Assembly (NCBI GenBank): GCA_023954715.1
Contig: JAGSHD010000006.1
Span: 1 to 64,000, forward strand
Length of the DNA stretch: 64,000 bases
From: Candidatus Cloacimonadota bacterium
GTDB lineage: Bacteria; Muiribacteriota; UBA6191
Direction of reading: 5' to 3'
The position numbers and the translations under genes were made by a program. Numbering within the stretch: position 1 is the first letter of the stretch; each line of letters opens with the position of its first letter. The notes beneath the pieces are model-generated. The model did not search any database, was not told the origin of the DNA, and worked only from the letters and a program-made list of their open reading frames with translations. Shown here piece after piece: positions 18,315-28,800 of this stretch.

Positions 18315-19691
18315 CTAGGATTTAAAGTCAGCTAAGTTTGTTAGATAATTAGCCATAGTCTTAATCCCTCTTAAGCCTTGCTTAATACTAAATTGTTCGT
18401 TTGGTGCATGGTACCCATCTGACATTAAACTTTGTGCTATCAAAACGATAGGAGCGCCCTCAAAGACTTCTTGGAATACTGGGATTGAGCCTATGCTTCC
18501 ACCACATCCTACAAATAAAGCATCGCTACCAAATCCGTATTTACATGCATCTTTAGCAACTTCCATAATTGGGTGATCAAACTCAGTAGCTACGGCTCGG
18601 ATTCCCCCTCGATCAATTACTTCAATCTTAGGATCAATTTTTTGAACGTGCTTTCTTACTTTTTCAACAATATCTTTTGGGTCTTGACCACCAATGAGTC
18701 GCATGCTTACTTTAGCAATAACATTGTATGGAAGAGCTGATTTTATCTCACCTGGATTAGTTTGAATCCCTTCAAAACCATGGAGTTCAAAGGTACTTTT
18801 GTGCCATATCCCCAGTAAAATATCTTTTGGATCATCAAAATTCAGCGATCCATTTGCACTATCTCTTTTAAATTTCTCAATATCAAATACATCTGCAACT
18901 TTTTGCAGTTCGACGAGCTCTTGTTCACCCATTACTTTTGTATTTTCATAAAATCCATCTACTAAGACTTCACCTTTAGCATTTACACAACTTGCTAACG
19001 CATTAGTCAGTACAGTTAGTGGATTTTGGATACCGTTACCAAATATACCAGAATGAAGATCTTTCGTACCCGTTTTTAAAGAAATATCAATCCTTTGCAT
19101 CCCTTTTAGTTTATAGGTAATTGCTGGATTATCTCCCTCAAAAATTGTATCACTAATCAACACTGACGCACTATCTTCAATGATGTCTTTATTTTCCATC
19201 ATAAACTCATGAAAATGTGTACTACCGATCTCTTCTTCTGTTTCATAAATCACTTGTATGTTAGGTAGCTTGTGATTGTTTTCTTTCAGGAATTTAATTG
19301 CATGCATTATGCTGAGTGCAGGACCTTTATCATCTGTTGATCCTCTACCTAATACGACATCATCCTTTAAAATAGGTACAAAGGGATCATTGATCCATGC
19401 ATCTTCATCTGCTGGTTGTACATCCATGTGATTATACACTGTCACCCATGGAGCATTTTTGTCACTATGTAACTTACCTAATACGCAAGGGCCACCTTTG
19501 GTTTCAATCACTTGACTCTCAAAGCCGATCTCAGTAAGCATGTCTGACGCCTTTTTAGCAATAGCATCTAGGTGTACTTGATGATCGCTCTTACAGCTAA
19601 TGCTAGGAATCGCTACTAAATCCATCAGTTCATTGGTGTATTTCTCTTTAATAATCTTTAAGTAATTATCTATTTGTGTATCAAAACTCAT
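18315..19691 (-). CDS. M20 family metallopeptidase (dipeptidase)
   Basis: The zinc-binding pattern of M20 peptidases is complete: His88 in NHMDVQPA, the bridging Asp120 in GRGSTDDKG, the catalytic Glu and ligand in ETEEEIGS near 150-157, and the late histidine in YHAPNEQ near 428. A dimerisation insert follows at about 200-320. The overall pattern (FVPILKDDVVLGRG, GCGGSIGSIPVF) resembles the M20C/CNDP2-like dipeptidases rather than PepT or ArgE. It hydrolyses dipeptides in the cytoplasm by family analogy. AGAG precedes the ATG. It lies between a small helical gene upstream and the ParB-like gene downstream. Confidence 0.9.
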   Translation of the reverse strand: MSFDTQIDNYLKIIKEKYTNELMDLVAIPSISCKSDHQVHLDAIAKKASDMLTEIGFESQVIETKGGPCVLGKLHSDKNAPWVTVYNHMDVQPADEDAWINDPFVPILKDDVVLGRGSTDDKGPALSIMHAIKFLKENNHKLPNIQVIYETEEEIGSTHFHEFMMENKDIIEDSASVLISDTIFEGDNPAITYKLKGMQRIDISLKTGTKDLHSGIFGNGIQNPLTVLTNALASCVNAKGEVLVDGFYENTKVMGEQELVELQKVADVFDIEKFKRDSANGSLNFDDPKDILLGIWHKSTFELHGFEGIQTNPGEIKSALPYNVIAKVSMRLIGGQDPKDIVEKVRKHVQKIDPKIEVIDRGGIRAVATEFDHPIMEVAKDACKYGFGSDALFVGCGGSIGSIPVFQEVFEGAPIVLIAQSLMSDGYHAPNEQFSIKQGLRGIKTMANYLTNLADFKS

Positions 19692-19701
19692 TTTAATCTC
19701 T

Positions 19702-19977
19702 TTACTTTACAGGGTCTTTTGATTGTGGCATCCAACTAGCAACTAATTCATTAAATAAAGGCTCTTCTTCATCAAAGCCATTAGTAACTTCTTCTGTCCA
19801 TTGCTCAATATGCTTTACTAACTCATCTTTACTTTTTACATTATATAAATTGATTATAAAATTAGGTAGAGAGTTTCTTACTGAAAGCTTCATATTTATA
19901 TTTTCTACAATCAGACGATTGATCAAGTTTTGTGACTCTTCTACTTTAAACTCAAGTTCTTTTATTCTTTCTTCCAT
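19702..19977 (-). CDS. Small helical protein of unknown function
   Basis: A 91-residue acidic protein begins with a likely coiled coil (residues 1-33, ERIKELEFKVEESQNLINRL). AGAGGAAAA directly precedes the ATG. The first helix resembles SlyX-like short coiled coils, but the rest does not. It is 10 bases upstream of the M20 peptidase on the same strand, so the two are probably co-transcribed. Confidence 0.65.
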   Translation of the reverse strand: MEERIKELEFKVEESQNLINRLIVENINMKLSVRNSLPNFIINLYNVKSKDELVKHIEQWTEEVTNGFDEEEPLFNELVASWMPQSKDPVK

Positions 19978-20075
19978 TTTTTCCTCTGGGTATATTGGAT
20001 GTATATGTTTTTATCTTATCGACATTCTCCATATTGATAGTAGATAAATTATTTAAAAATGTTCCAATTGTAACG

Positions 20076-20117
20076 ACAAAAGCCCCCTATAAGTACCAGC
20101 TTATAGAGGGCTTTTGT
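20076..20117 (-). terminator. Rho-independent terminator of the first giant fibre gene
   Basis: An 18-bp stem with one mismatch (left arm 20076-20093, right arm 20100-20117, core AGCCCCC/GAGGGCT) encloses a six-base loop. It lies nine bases beyond the minus-strand stop codon. The arms are A-rich and T-rich at the ends, so it may work in both directions. Confidence 0.85.
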
Positions 20118-20125
20118 TATAAAAA

Positions 20126-23100
20126 TTATTGTTCTGTATTATGTATCAAATATCCATCAAAATGCGTAGACTTTGCAAAGTTATCAATTGTTTGATCTGT
20201 TGCTCCATTGTTATGGTGGTAGTGTACTTTTAACTCATCACTTGCATTCAATTCAACAAGCCCATTTACATCACACTGCTGATCAGAAGTAAGACTAAAA
20301 GCACAGCGTTTCTCAAGAACTATAGACCCATTCTTTTTAATCATTATTTGAAACAATAGAGATACACTTGGACTAGTTATCTTTACAGAAGAGGTTAAAT
20401 TATACACTCCACTAACTGGTACAATAAACTTGTCATCTATCAAATCAAAGTCATTACCAATATCAAACGACTTTACTCCAAAATTAGATAATATATCACC
20501 ACTATTATCAATAGTTTGCGTACCTGATGGATATACTGAAAATGCTACACTTTTATTGGACCTCATAATAGACCCATCAGCAAATTCTAATCCAGAACCA
20601 GAAGGTAGTAAAATGTGATCCGTTCTTATTTTTAAAGCATCTACCCCATCAATATGCATTTTCATTTCTGCTAATGCTGGGTCTGGATTATGTACAAACA
20701 TAAATTTACCCATACTACTACCCGCGCCGTTGTATGAAAAATCCAAAATATTCTTGGAAGAAGTAGAACCTGATACTAGCTCCAATAAGGTATCTCCTGC
20801 ATCTGTTGTGATCGCAAGTGTATTTAACGCTTTGATGTCTCCAGCAACATCTAAAGTAAATGCTGGATTGGTATTACCAGCTCCAATACCTAATTTACCT
20901 TCACCCGTAAAAGTAAATTGTGTTGCACCACCAATATACAATTTTAATTCTTCATCCGATGGTATCGCATCATGATTAAAATCAAACATACCCTTCATTA
21001 CATCAGATTTTAAAAATAGAATCTGAGAATTTGACGCATTATCTACTGCATCAAGTTTTAATGTTGAATAACCATTTCCTTTTAGATGTAAAATTGCATC
21101 ACCATCTGTATCAAGTACTTCAAGTGTATCATCTGGGTTTACTTCACCGATTGAAAATTTATCCACTCCAAAAAACGCTGCTGGTGCACCACCAGAATCA
21201 ATAGTTTTTGCTCCACCTGTACCATTAAAACCAACCACATCATTATCATTAACTGTTAATCCACTTCCACCCAATATAACTGAATTGTCTCCAACAAGTT
21301 TATTGTTAAAACCACCAACAATTGTTGAGCTTGAGCCGGTTACTTCGTTATCATGTCCACCCAACACTACTGAATGTAGTCCAGAAGCTGTGTTATTTTT
21401 TCCACTAACAACAGATGCATAATCGTTAGTCACGAGATTACTATCTCCACCACCGATAAAACTATGGTAACCAGTAATTTCATTAAACTCACCAGCCCCA
21501 ATCATACTATATTGACCATCTACATCATTGTCAGCCCCTCCAGCAATGATTGAATTGTCACCTGAAACAGAATTGGCAGAACCCGCTAAAATTCCTGTAT
21601 TTTTAGACTCTGCACTATTACCCTCGCCTTTTCCAACAAAAGCATTATATCCGGACGCGTCTGAAAAAGGTCGAATTTCAAGTTTATAAAACTTATCTGT
21701 TTCACTTTCTCCATAACCCCCACCGTAAAATGCTTGCTGTCCATCACTTACTGCAAAAGTAGATGATATAGGATATTCTAACAAGAGAGACAGTACACTA
21801 AATTGTCGTGTTTCAGGGATAAATCTAACGATTTCATCATTAGAACCTTGCCCAGAAGATCCTCCGATAATAAATATCTCATCCCCTATGACAACAGACC
21901 TTGCTGTTTCATATTGAAAATTTAAACCTGATGCAACTGTTTCCCAACTTGTACCGTCATAAATCTGCATATCGTTTGTTCCGGAGCTATCTTCACCACC
22001 AAAAACATACACATTAGAACCCAAAACACTTAGCGATGCTAACATTCTTGGTACCATCGCTGCTTCTGCAATCCAAGTAACAGGGTTAGATAGATCCATA
22101 CTATACATATCACCTATTGTACCAGATCCATCATTACCACCTACGACATAGATTTTATTGCCAAATTCAAAACCATTTGCGCCTGTGACTTTAACTGGAT
22201 AATTTAATCCGGCAGAAAGCGTAGTCCAAGAGTCTCCATTAATATCATACTTAAAAATTGTACTTGTAGCACCAGATGGTCCTTCTCCACCAATGACATA
22301 GATATAATCATTGGCAAGAGCATATGCCATGCTAAATTTTGGAGCTGGCATGCTTGTCATTGTCGTCCAAGTCTGACTATTTATACTATATTTATACACA
22401 CCATCTAAATTATTCTCGTTATCACTACTTCCTCCAAAAACGAAAATATCATCTTGAACTAAAACAGCTCCTGCATCATATAGTCCTCTAGGGACTGGAT
22501 TTAAAGTCGTAAGTATATCATTAGTCACATTATTTGTTTGCTCTTGGCCTGTCAGAGACATCCATTTACCATTGATAAACGCCTCCATATCTTGACCAGA
22601 ATACCGAATCAAACCATCTGTAGCGAATCCATCAGAATTGGATTTCAATTGAATCCTGCCATCCACTACAAGTCGTTCCATAGGGTTGTACTCTCCAACA
22701 CCTAAATTACCTGTAGTTGTTATTCGAACCTGAGTTGATGAAGAGACATTAAAGTCAATTCCATCATCATGAGCAAATATTTTTGTTGAACTAGAAGCAT
22801 TTTCAATCACATCTGGATGAACTCCAGTAAACTGCATAGACCCATCTGAAAATCGTATACCTACACCATTCATTAGCTCAATGACATCTGTACGAATTGC
22901 TAGTTTAGGAGCATTATCTACTTCAAATTGTAATTGAGGCTCTACACCAACTCCTGAATAGTTAAATCGAATAGACGCTTGATTCGTTGAATACCGTGCG
23001 AAGTCGATACTTGAAGATGCAGTACCATCGGTATTGATATTCATTCGCAGAGCAGAGCCCATTCCAGATGCTAACTCTATGTCTGCATAGACATCATTTT

Positions 23101-25690
23101 CTATAAGTAGTTGAGTTGCTTCAATCTCACCATCAAAAAGTGAGTTTCCTACGACATGAAAACTCGCTTCTGGAGCAGTTGTATTAACTCCAACATACCC
23201 AAGACTATCAACAATAAATCGTGTAGCACCTTCTATCTCAACTTGTACACCGTTTTCATTTTCTATGATTCCAGCGTATCCACCACCTATAGGGCCCCAA
23301 GAACCTGATTTCATTAACTCTAGATCAGACCCACTCCATCTTAGTGTTCCGTCGTATGCAAACTCATCTGTTGAAGGTCGTAATCTTAATCTACCTGTTA
23401 CATCAAGTGCTTCTGTAGGATTAGCATTACCAATCGCAAAATGATCTACAAAAAATACTGCTGCATTTGTTAACTCTGAAGTAACGGCTACACTATATTC
23501 AGAACCATTAAATCCAAATACATTAGCACCATCAATAGTCATCCAGTTTCCACCAATAATTGCTGAATTTGAAGCATTTACTGTATTGGCAACACCACCA
23601 CCAATAAATGAAAAGTCTCCAATAGCAGTATTATCGGCACCACCAGCAACTACAGCATCATCACCCACTGAGATATTAAACTCACCACCAACTACAGCTG
23701 ATGCCAAACCATAAGTCTCATTATCGCTACCGGCTAAAATACCAGAAGCAATTCCTGCCGCTGTATTTAAAACTCCACCTGAGATTGATGAATAGTGACC
23801 TGGAACAAAGTTTGATTGCCCCCCAGAGATTACTGAGTTTTCACCATATACATCATTGGCAACTCCCCCGATTACAATCCCGTTTGTTGCTATCACCGAG
23901 TTTGCTTGGCCACCTACGACTACCGTCCCAAGGTTACCACCAGCATTTACAACTTGCTCAAACAAAGCACCATCAATATATAAGTCACCACTCATATTTA
24001 CATCACCATCCACGTCTAAGGTATAAACTGGGCTAGTTGTGTTAATACCAACCTTACCGCTGTATTGGACATATAGAGATGCATCTTCATTTGGGTTAGT
24101 TGATACCCTGAGTGGAGATACAGAAGTATTTAAAAGTGACAAGTTTTTAGAAGTCAGTTTGTGTGTGAATAACTCGACAATTTTAGCATCTCCTGCTACT
24201 TGAAAATCTACAGTAGGCGTATCTGTATTTATGCCAACATTACCAGCGTTATTTACGAAAACACCCTGATTGGCTTGATTCAATATAGCTATACCATTAC
24301 TATTATTTGCCCTAACTTTAGATGTTTCTATGACAGCATTTGCATTTTGAGTAAATGAGCCTAATACATCAATATTTTGCACTTGCCCCAAATTAACCAA
24401 TGAAGCATTTAGCTGTTTCCAGGTTCTGTCACCAGCTAGAACTTGTCCGTTAGAAGCAATACCTAGACTTGGCTCACTTGTTTGCCAAGGAGTGGCTCCA
24501 TTGGCTAATAGGCCTGCTTGTAGGTTAGATACCTCTCCACCAGAAAATTGATCCGCTGGAATCTCAGCCAAACTCTTGTCTCCTCTTAGGTACTCAGAGG
24601 ATGTTCCTACTGGTAAAACATTTGCTGTCCATGGAGTTGTACCATTTGCCAAACCACCTGCTTGTAGATTTGATACTTCAGTACTTGTAAACTGATCTGC
24701 TGGAATATTTGTCCATGGTGCAGAGCCATCTGCTAAGACACCAGACATTAAATAGGCTACTTGAACAGAGTTAAATTGATCCGCGGGAATTGCATCTGTA
24801 TAATATACTTGATCTTTTACAAAAGTTGCTACAGCAGAGCTTGTTGGAATATTCACATCACTATTGGTTGCTAATACTGTTTGTAGTTGAGAACTCTGCA
24901 AGTAGGAGATTGAGGCATTTGCTGCATTAGAAACCTCAATAGCACTCACTCTACTTTCTAAGTTTTGATTAACTACTGTAAATGGATTTAATTGAGAAGC
25001 TAGATAATCCGCAACTGCTTTAGAGCTTGGTACATTAGTATCACTTGTCGGCACTAAAACTAATTGAAGATGAGTAAACGGTAATTGTTTAGTATTATCT
25101 ACCGCAGACAATCCCACTTGGTCTTTAGTAACACTATGCGGATTATTTATTTGCGCTATATGACCCGATACTTGTTGTGTAATATTAGATATATCTGGAT
25201 CAATTGTATTTTGGGAGTAATTTGTCAAATGTTGTTGAACGCTCGAGTCAACTTCAAAGAAAAACTCACTCGTTGTAAGTCCTGCAAACCTTTTAGAGTT
25301 GTAAGATTGAAGACTTAAAGCGCTAGCAACAACTTTTGATCTTGGACTTAATGCTTGATTATTTACATGAAGTTGTAAGAAAGTATCACCGCTCAAACTT
25401 GGAATACAAGGTCCAACTTCTATTTGAAAAACTCCATCGGCTACTTCAACACTAGGTAGAAATTGAGTATATAGTTCTTGACCCGACTCGAATGAATCAA
25501 ACAAACTTACTTGTAACTCAACTGTTTGAAAACCTGAAACAGTGTTTTGATTTTCATCTGTTAAAAAACCTGCATACTTAAAAGTAGCAAACTCATCTCC
25601 ACCATTGGCACAAACATTTGAATCAACGGCATAACTATTAAAACTAAATACGAATAAAAAAATGGTAATAAATCGGCAATACGAAATCAT
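20126..25690 (-). CDS. Giant secreted fibre/adhesin-like protein with Kelch propeller and C1q-like tip
   Basis: The 1854-residue protein has a signal peptide and an N-terminal module with a conserved Cys pair (CANGGDEF and VGPCIPSL) found on many bacterial surface proteins. Shaft repeats resembling phage tail fibres follow (NPHSVTKDQVGL, VPSSKAVADYL, EYLRGDKSLAEI), then VGINTTSPVYTLDV-type repeats. YadA-head-like GG..N repeats occur at about 600-740 and again after about 1350. Between them, about 1065-1345, is a six-blade Kelch propeller (VFGGSS, VIGGEG, VVGGND, VFGGED, IIGGSS, YGGGYG). The last 140 residues are C1q/TNF-like (FIVPVSGVYNLTSSVKI) with Cys pair CX9C. No C-terminal beta-barrel anchor is seen, so it is not a classical autotransporter. 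I chose the ATG at 25690, with GGGGGAAG upstream, over one at 25702. Confidence 0.85.
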   Translation of the reverse strand: MISYCRFITIFLFVFSFNSYAVDSNVCANGGDEFATFKYAGFLTDENQNTVSGFQTVELQVSLFDSFESGQELYTQFLPSVEVADGVFQIEVGPCIPSLSGDTFLQLHVNNQALSPRSKVVASALSLQSYNSKRFAGLTTSEFFFEVDSSVQQHLTNYSQNTIDPDISNITQQVSGHIAQINNPHSVTKDQVGLSAVDNTKQLPFTHLQLVLVPTSDTNVPSSKAVADYLASQLNPFTVVNQNLESRVSAIEVSNAANASISYLQSSQLQTVLATNSDVNIPTSSAVATFVKDQVYYTDAIPADQFNSVQVAYLMSGVLADGSAPWTNIPADQFTSTEVSNLQAGGLANGTTPWTANVLPVGTSSEYLRGDKSLAEIPADQFSGGEVSNLQAGLLANGATPWQTSEPSLGIASNGQVLAGDRTWKQLNASLVNLGQVQNIDVLGSFTQNANAVIETSKVRANNSNGIAILNQANQGVFVNNAGNVGINTDTPTVDFQVAGDAKIVELFTHKLTSKNLSLLNTSVSPLRVSTNPNEDASLYVQYSGKVGINTTSPVYTLDVDGDVNMSGDLYIDGALFEQVVNAGGNLGTVVVGGQANSVIATNGIVIGGVANDVYGENSVISGGQSNFVPGHYSSISGGVLNTAAGIASGILAGSDNETYGLASAVVGGEFNISVGDDAVVAGGADNTAIGDFSFIGGGVANTVNASNSAIIGGNWMTIDGANVFGFNGSEYSVAVTSELTNAAVFFVDHFAIGNANPTEALDVTGRLRLRPSTDEFAYDGTLRWSGSDLELMKSGSWGPIGGGYAGIIENENGVQVEIEGATRFIVDSLGYVGVNTTAPEASFHVVGNSLFDGEIEATQLLIENDVYADIELASGMGSALRMNINTDGTASSSIDFARYSTNQASIRFNYSGVGVEPQLQFEVDNAPKLAIRTDVIELMNGVGIRFSDGSMQFTGVHPDVIENASSSTKIFAHDDGIDFNVSSSTQVRITTTGNLGVGEYNPMERLVVDGRIQLKSNSDGFATDGLIRYSGQDMEAFINGKWMSLTGQEQTNNVTNDILTTLNPVPRGLYDAGAVLVQDDIFVFGGSSDNENNLDGVYKYSINSQTWTTMTSMPAPKFSMAYALANDYIYVIGGEGPSGATSTIFKYDINGDSWTTLSAGLNYPVKVTGANGFEFGNKIYVVGGNDGSGTIGDMYSMDLSNPVTWIAEAAMVPRMLASLSVLGSNVYVFGGEDSSGTNDMQIYDGTSWETVASGLNFQYETARSVVIGDEIFIIGGSSGQGSNDEIVRFIPETRQFSVLSLLLEYPISSTFAVSDGQQAFYGGGYGESETDKFYKLEIRPFSDASGYNAFVGKGEGNSAESKNTGILAGSANSVSGDNSIIAGGADNDVDGQYSMIGAGEFNEITGYHSFIGGGDSNLVTNDYASVVSGKNNTASGLHSVVLGGHDNEVTGSSSTIVGGFNNKLVGDNSVILGGSGLTVNDNDVVGFNGTGGAKTIDSGGAPAAFFGVDKFSIGEVNPDDTLEVLDTDGDAILHLKGNGYSTLKLDAVDNASNSQILFLKSDVMKGMFDFNHDAIPSDEELKLYIGGATQFTFTGEGKLGIGAGNTNPAFTLDVAGDIKALNTLAITTDAGDTLLELVSGSTSSKNILDFSYNGAGSSMGKFMFVHNPDPALAEMKMHIDGVDALKIRTDHILLPSGSGLEFADGSIMRSNKSVAFSVYPSGTQTIDNSGDILSNFGVKSFDIGNDFDLIDDKFIVPVSGVYNLTSSVKITSPSVSLLFQIMIKKNGSIVLEKRCAFSLTSDQQCDVNGLVELNASDELKVHYHHNNGATDQTIDNFAKSTHFDGYLIHNTEQ

Positions 25691-25890
25691 TACTTCCCCC
25701 ATAAAAATAAGATAACCTACAATAAAAATTGCATAACATCTAAATATAGCAAAATAATCTATATTGCGCCAAGCTTTTCATTCAGTTTTACTTACAATGG
25801 AGCTTATTCATTTTTTTTCCATAACAAATTAACAATTACCCCCCTCTTCTAATACCATAGAAGAGAGGTCTATTTTCAAAACATTTATAT
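25691..25890. other. Spacer between first and second giant fibre genes, with hairpin
   Basis: The stem CTCTTCTA (25844-25851) and TAGAAGAG (25858-25865) has a six-base loop and lies 25 bases beyond the stop of the second giant gene. It lacks a U-tract on the minus strand. The rest is AT-rich and probably holds the promoter of the first giant gene. Confidence 0.55.
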
Positions 25891-28800
25891 CTAATTCTTT
25901 TGATTTTGTAACAGATAATTCATTTTTTTACTCAACTCATCTAATTGTTGTTGTTGCTTCTTTAACTTTTCTTTTAATAAATTCGTCTCATCTGCTGGAT
26001 TTAAATTGATGTAAACATTTCCATCTGCCAATAGCAGACCAATCTTTTGACCATCCTTAGTATACACGCCCGCATCTCTGATAGTTACTTGATTGCGTGT
26101 AACAGGCAACTGCCCAAGTAAACCTACTAATGCATGAGTCTTTGGATCTCTATTTCCGGCACCAACCATACCTGGTTTAGTAGAAATAATTCCTACTAAT
26201 TTATCGCCCTTTTGATACTTTCTAACCTTACCAGTAACTTTATCAAATCCAACAACATCACCAGCAACTAAAGTTTCATCGGTAGCAAAATATTCAGCGT
26301 AATCAGCTCCACCACTACCAAAAGTACCTTGACTATATAGATTTCCGAATCCATTTAAACTTCCACAGTTAGCTTCAGTTCCGATACATAAAGAGCCTTC
26401 TATCAATTGGTCTCCAACAACGTGTAAGTCCTTTGCAGGAGCAAGAGTATTGATCCCAAATCCTTCAACCAAGAAGACTGCTGAATTGGCGGCGGTAGAT
26501 GCTTTAGCCACACCTGTACTGTTAAATCCAAATGAATTTGCTCCATTTACAGTCATCAACTCTCCACCAGGAATTACAGAGTAACTTCCATTTGCGTAGT
26601 TACTCTGACCGCCACCAACGGTCGACTTAAAGCCGCTTGCATGATTATCTTGTCCACCACCTACGATTGAAAACCCTCCCTTTGAGGTGTTCAATTTTCC
26701 GCCACCGATGAACGAATAACTACCAGTAGCTACATTAGAGTCACCACCAGATATCGTTGAATAAATTGCAGATGTTATATTAGATCGTCCTCCAGATATT
26801 GTATTCCAGGTATCTTTTGTTTCGTTATCTTCACCACCACCAATGGTTGAACTTGTCCCATTTGAAAGATTAGAGTCTCCTCCACTAATAGTTGAATTTA
26901 AACCTTCTGCAAAGTTAGCATTACCTCCACCAACTGCAGATTTTGCACCTTTAGCTTGATTACTTACTCCACCAGCAACTACAGAGTAATTACCAATAGC
27001 CCAGTTTTCTTGACCTCCGCCAATCGTTGAGTAATCTGCAACTGTCTTATTTGTCTTTCCACCAGAAATTGTATTATGAATACCAAAGGTTTCATTGAAG
27101 TATCCACCTGAAATTGTGCCATAATCAGCATCAGCTTTATTGCCGTTACCCCCGCCAATTGTTGTATAGCTATCCGTAGCTTTATTGCTAGAACCGCCTG
27201 ATACTACACTATAATTTGCAAGTGCCTCATTGTTATCGCCTCCGGCCACTACACTATAAGTACCATTCGCTTGATTTGTATAACCTCCAGATACCACACT
27301 ATAGCCTCCATTAGCTTGATTAGTGTACCCACCGGACACTAAACTATAGGTTCCATCTGCTTGATTAAATCCACCACCACCTATAAATGTTGCATTACCA
27401 TTTGCTTGATTTGAAGTTCCACCAGCAACTGCAGCATAAGTCGAAGCAGCAACGTTCGAATATCCGCCAGAAACAGCAGAGTAAGTAGCTGAGGCAATGT
27501 TGCTATAACCTCCAGATACCACAGAATATGATCCGGATGCTATATTAGAGACACCCCCAGAGATAATTGCAGACGTACCTGATTCATCATTTTGATTTAA
27601 TGATCCTCGTGGCAGAGCATCTAACACTTTCCAGTCATTTCCATCGTATCCCTCAAAATGAACTTCATTGAAGCGGATTGTTCCAATACTAGCAGCCCCT
27701 GTATGACCAATTGTTATTCCACCATCTAAATGAAGCATGTTATTTGGGTTTGGTATGCCTATACCAACGTTTCCGTTGGAGCTAATAAACATTCTTTGAG
27801 TACCATTCGTATTGAAACTAATAGTGTCTGCATCTGCAGTCTTTTCTACATCTATAAAAGTATCATTATCTGAATCCGATAATTCATTGCTAGGTTCATT
27901 GCCAGACCCACCGTTTAATTTCCAGACTTGTACTCTAGTATATATACTGTGATCTAATTGAGTTGAAACTCCAAGATCACTTGTGCCTGTAGATACCTGA
28001 ATGTAGTGTCGAACCTCAAATGTTCTAGTTGTAGCTAGTGTCATTTTAGTCGAAATTAATGATCTTGATTGAACTCCAGCACTACTTGCTACAGCTGCTG
28101 TACCAGTTACTAATACTTCATTAGTATTTGAATCAACTAATACAATTTGATGACGAGCTACAATGGATGCCGGAGCATCGATATCCATGTGATAGGTACC
28201 AGGCTGTAAAGTAAATTTATCATTTAATAGCTGAACGATATTATTTTCATTTTGAATAATTGTTTGAAGAGTACGTGTCGTCCAACTCGCTGAAGGAGCA
28301 GCTCCGCCTGTAGTAGCACCATCTTTCCTATCTACGATTAATGCATAGTCATCTCCAGCAGATGATGATCCAGCAGACGACCCACCAGAGGTTAAACTTT
28401 GCCAAACACCAGCTTTTTTAACCTCCAAATCGTTACCACTCCAACGGATAGTCCCATCAAAACCATTGTTATCAGATGTAGTACGCATTCTCATTTTACC
28501 ATTTACGTCTAACAAATCTGTAGGGTTTGGTACATTTAAACCAAGAAAGCCATTTGTTAGATTTGTGTCAGACCCACTATCAACTAAGTTTGTTGCTCCA
28601 GAGCCTGATCCTCCAGTAGATCCTTCGTTTTCTCTAAATATCTCTACTTGAGTAAAAGTATTTGTACCTTCTGCGGTGTCTACTCCCAAACCATTGTTAG
28701 TTTGAGCAATTTTTATAAAATGTCTAATATAATATGTAGTCGAAACTGCAATTGTAAATCGAGTTGACAGTTCACTTCTAGTTTGGATATTAGAACCATT

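Noticed and set aside
23701..24036. Plus-strand frame inside the first fibre gene
   Set aside because: His/Leu-rich translation is the antisense shadow of the repeat array.
26500..27580. Possible CRISPR-like array
   Set aside because: The regular 45-base period is coding repeat in frame with a long protein; there are no identical repeats with unique spacers and no cas genes.
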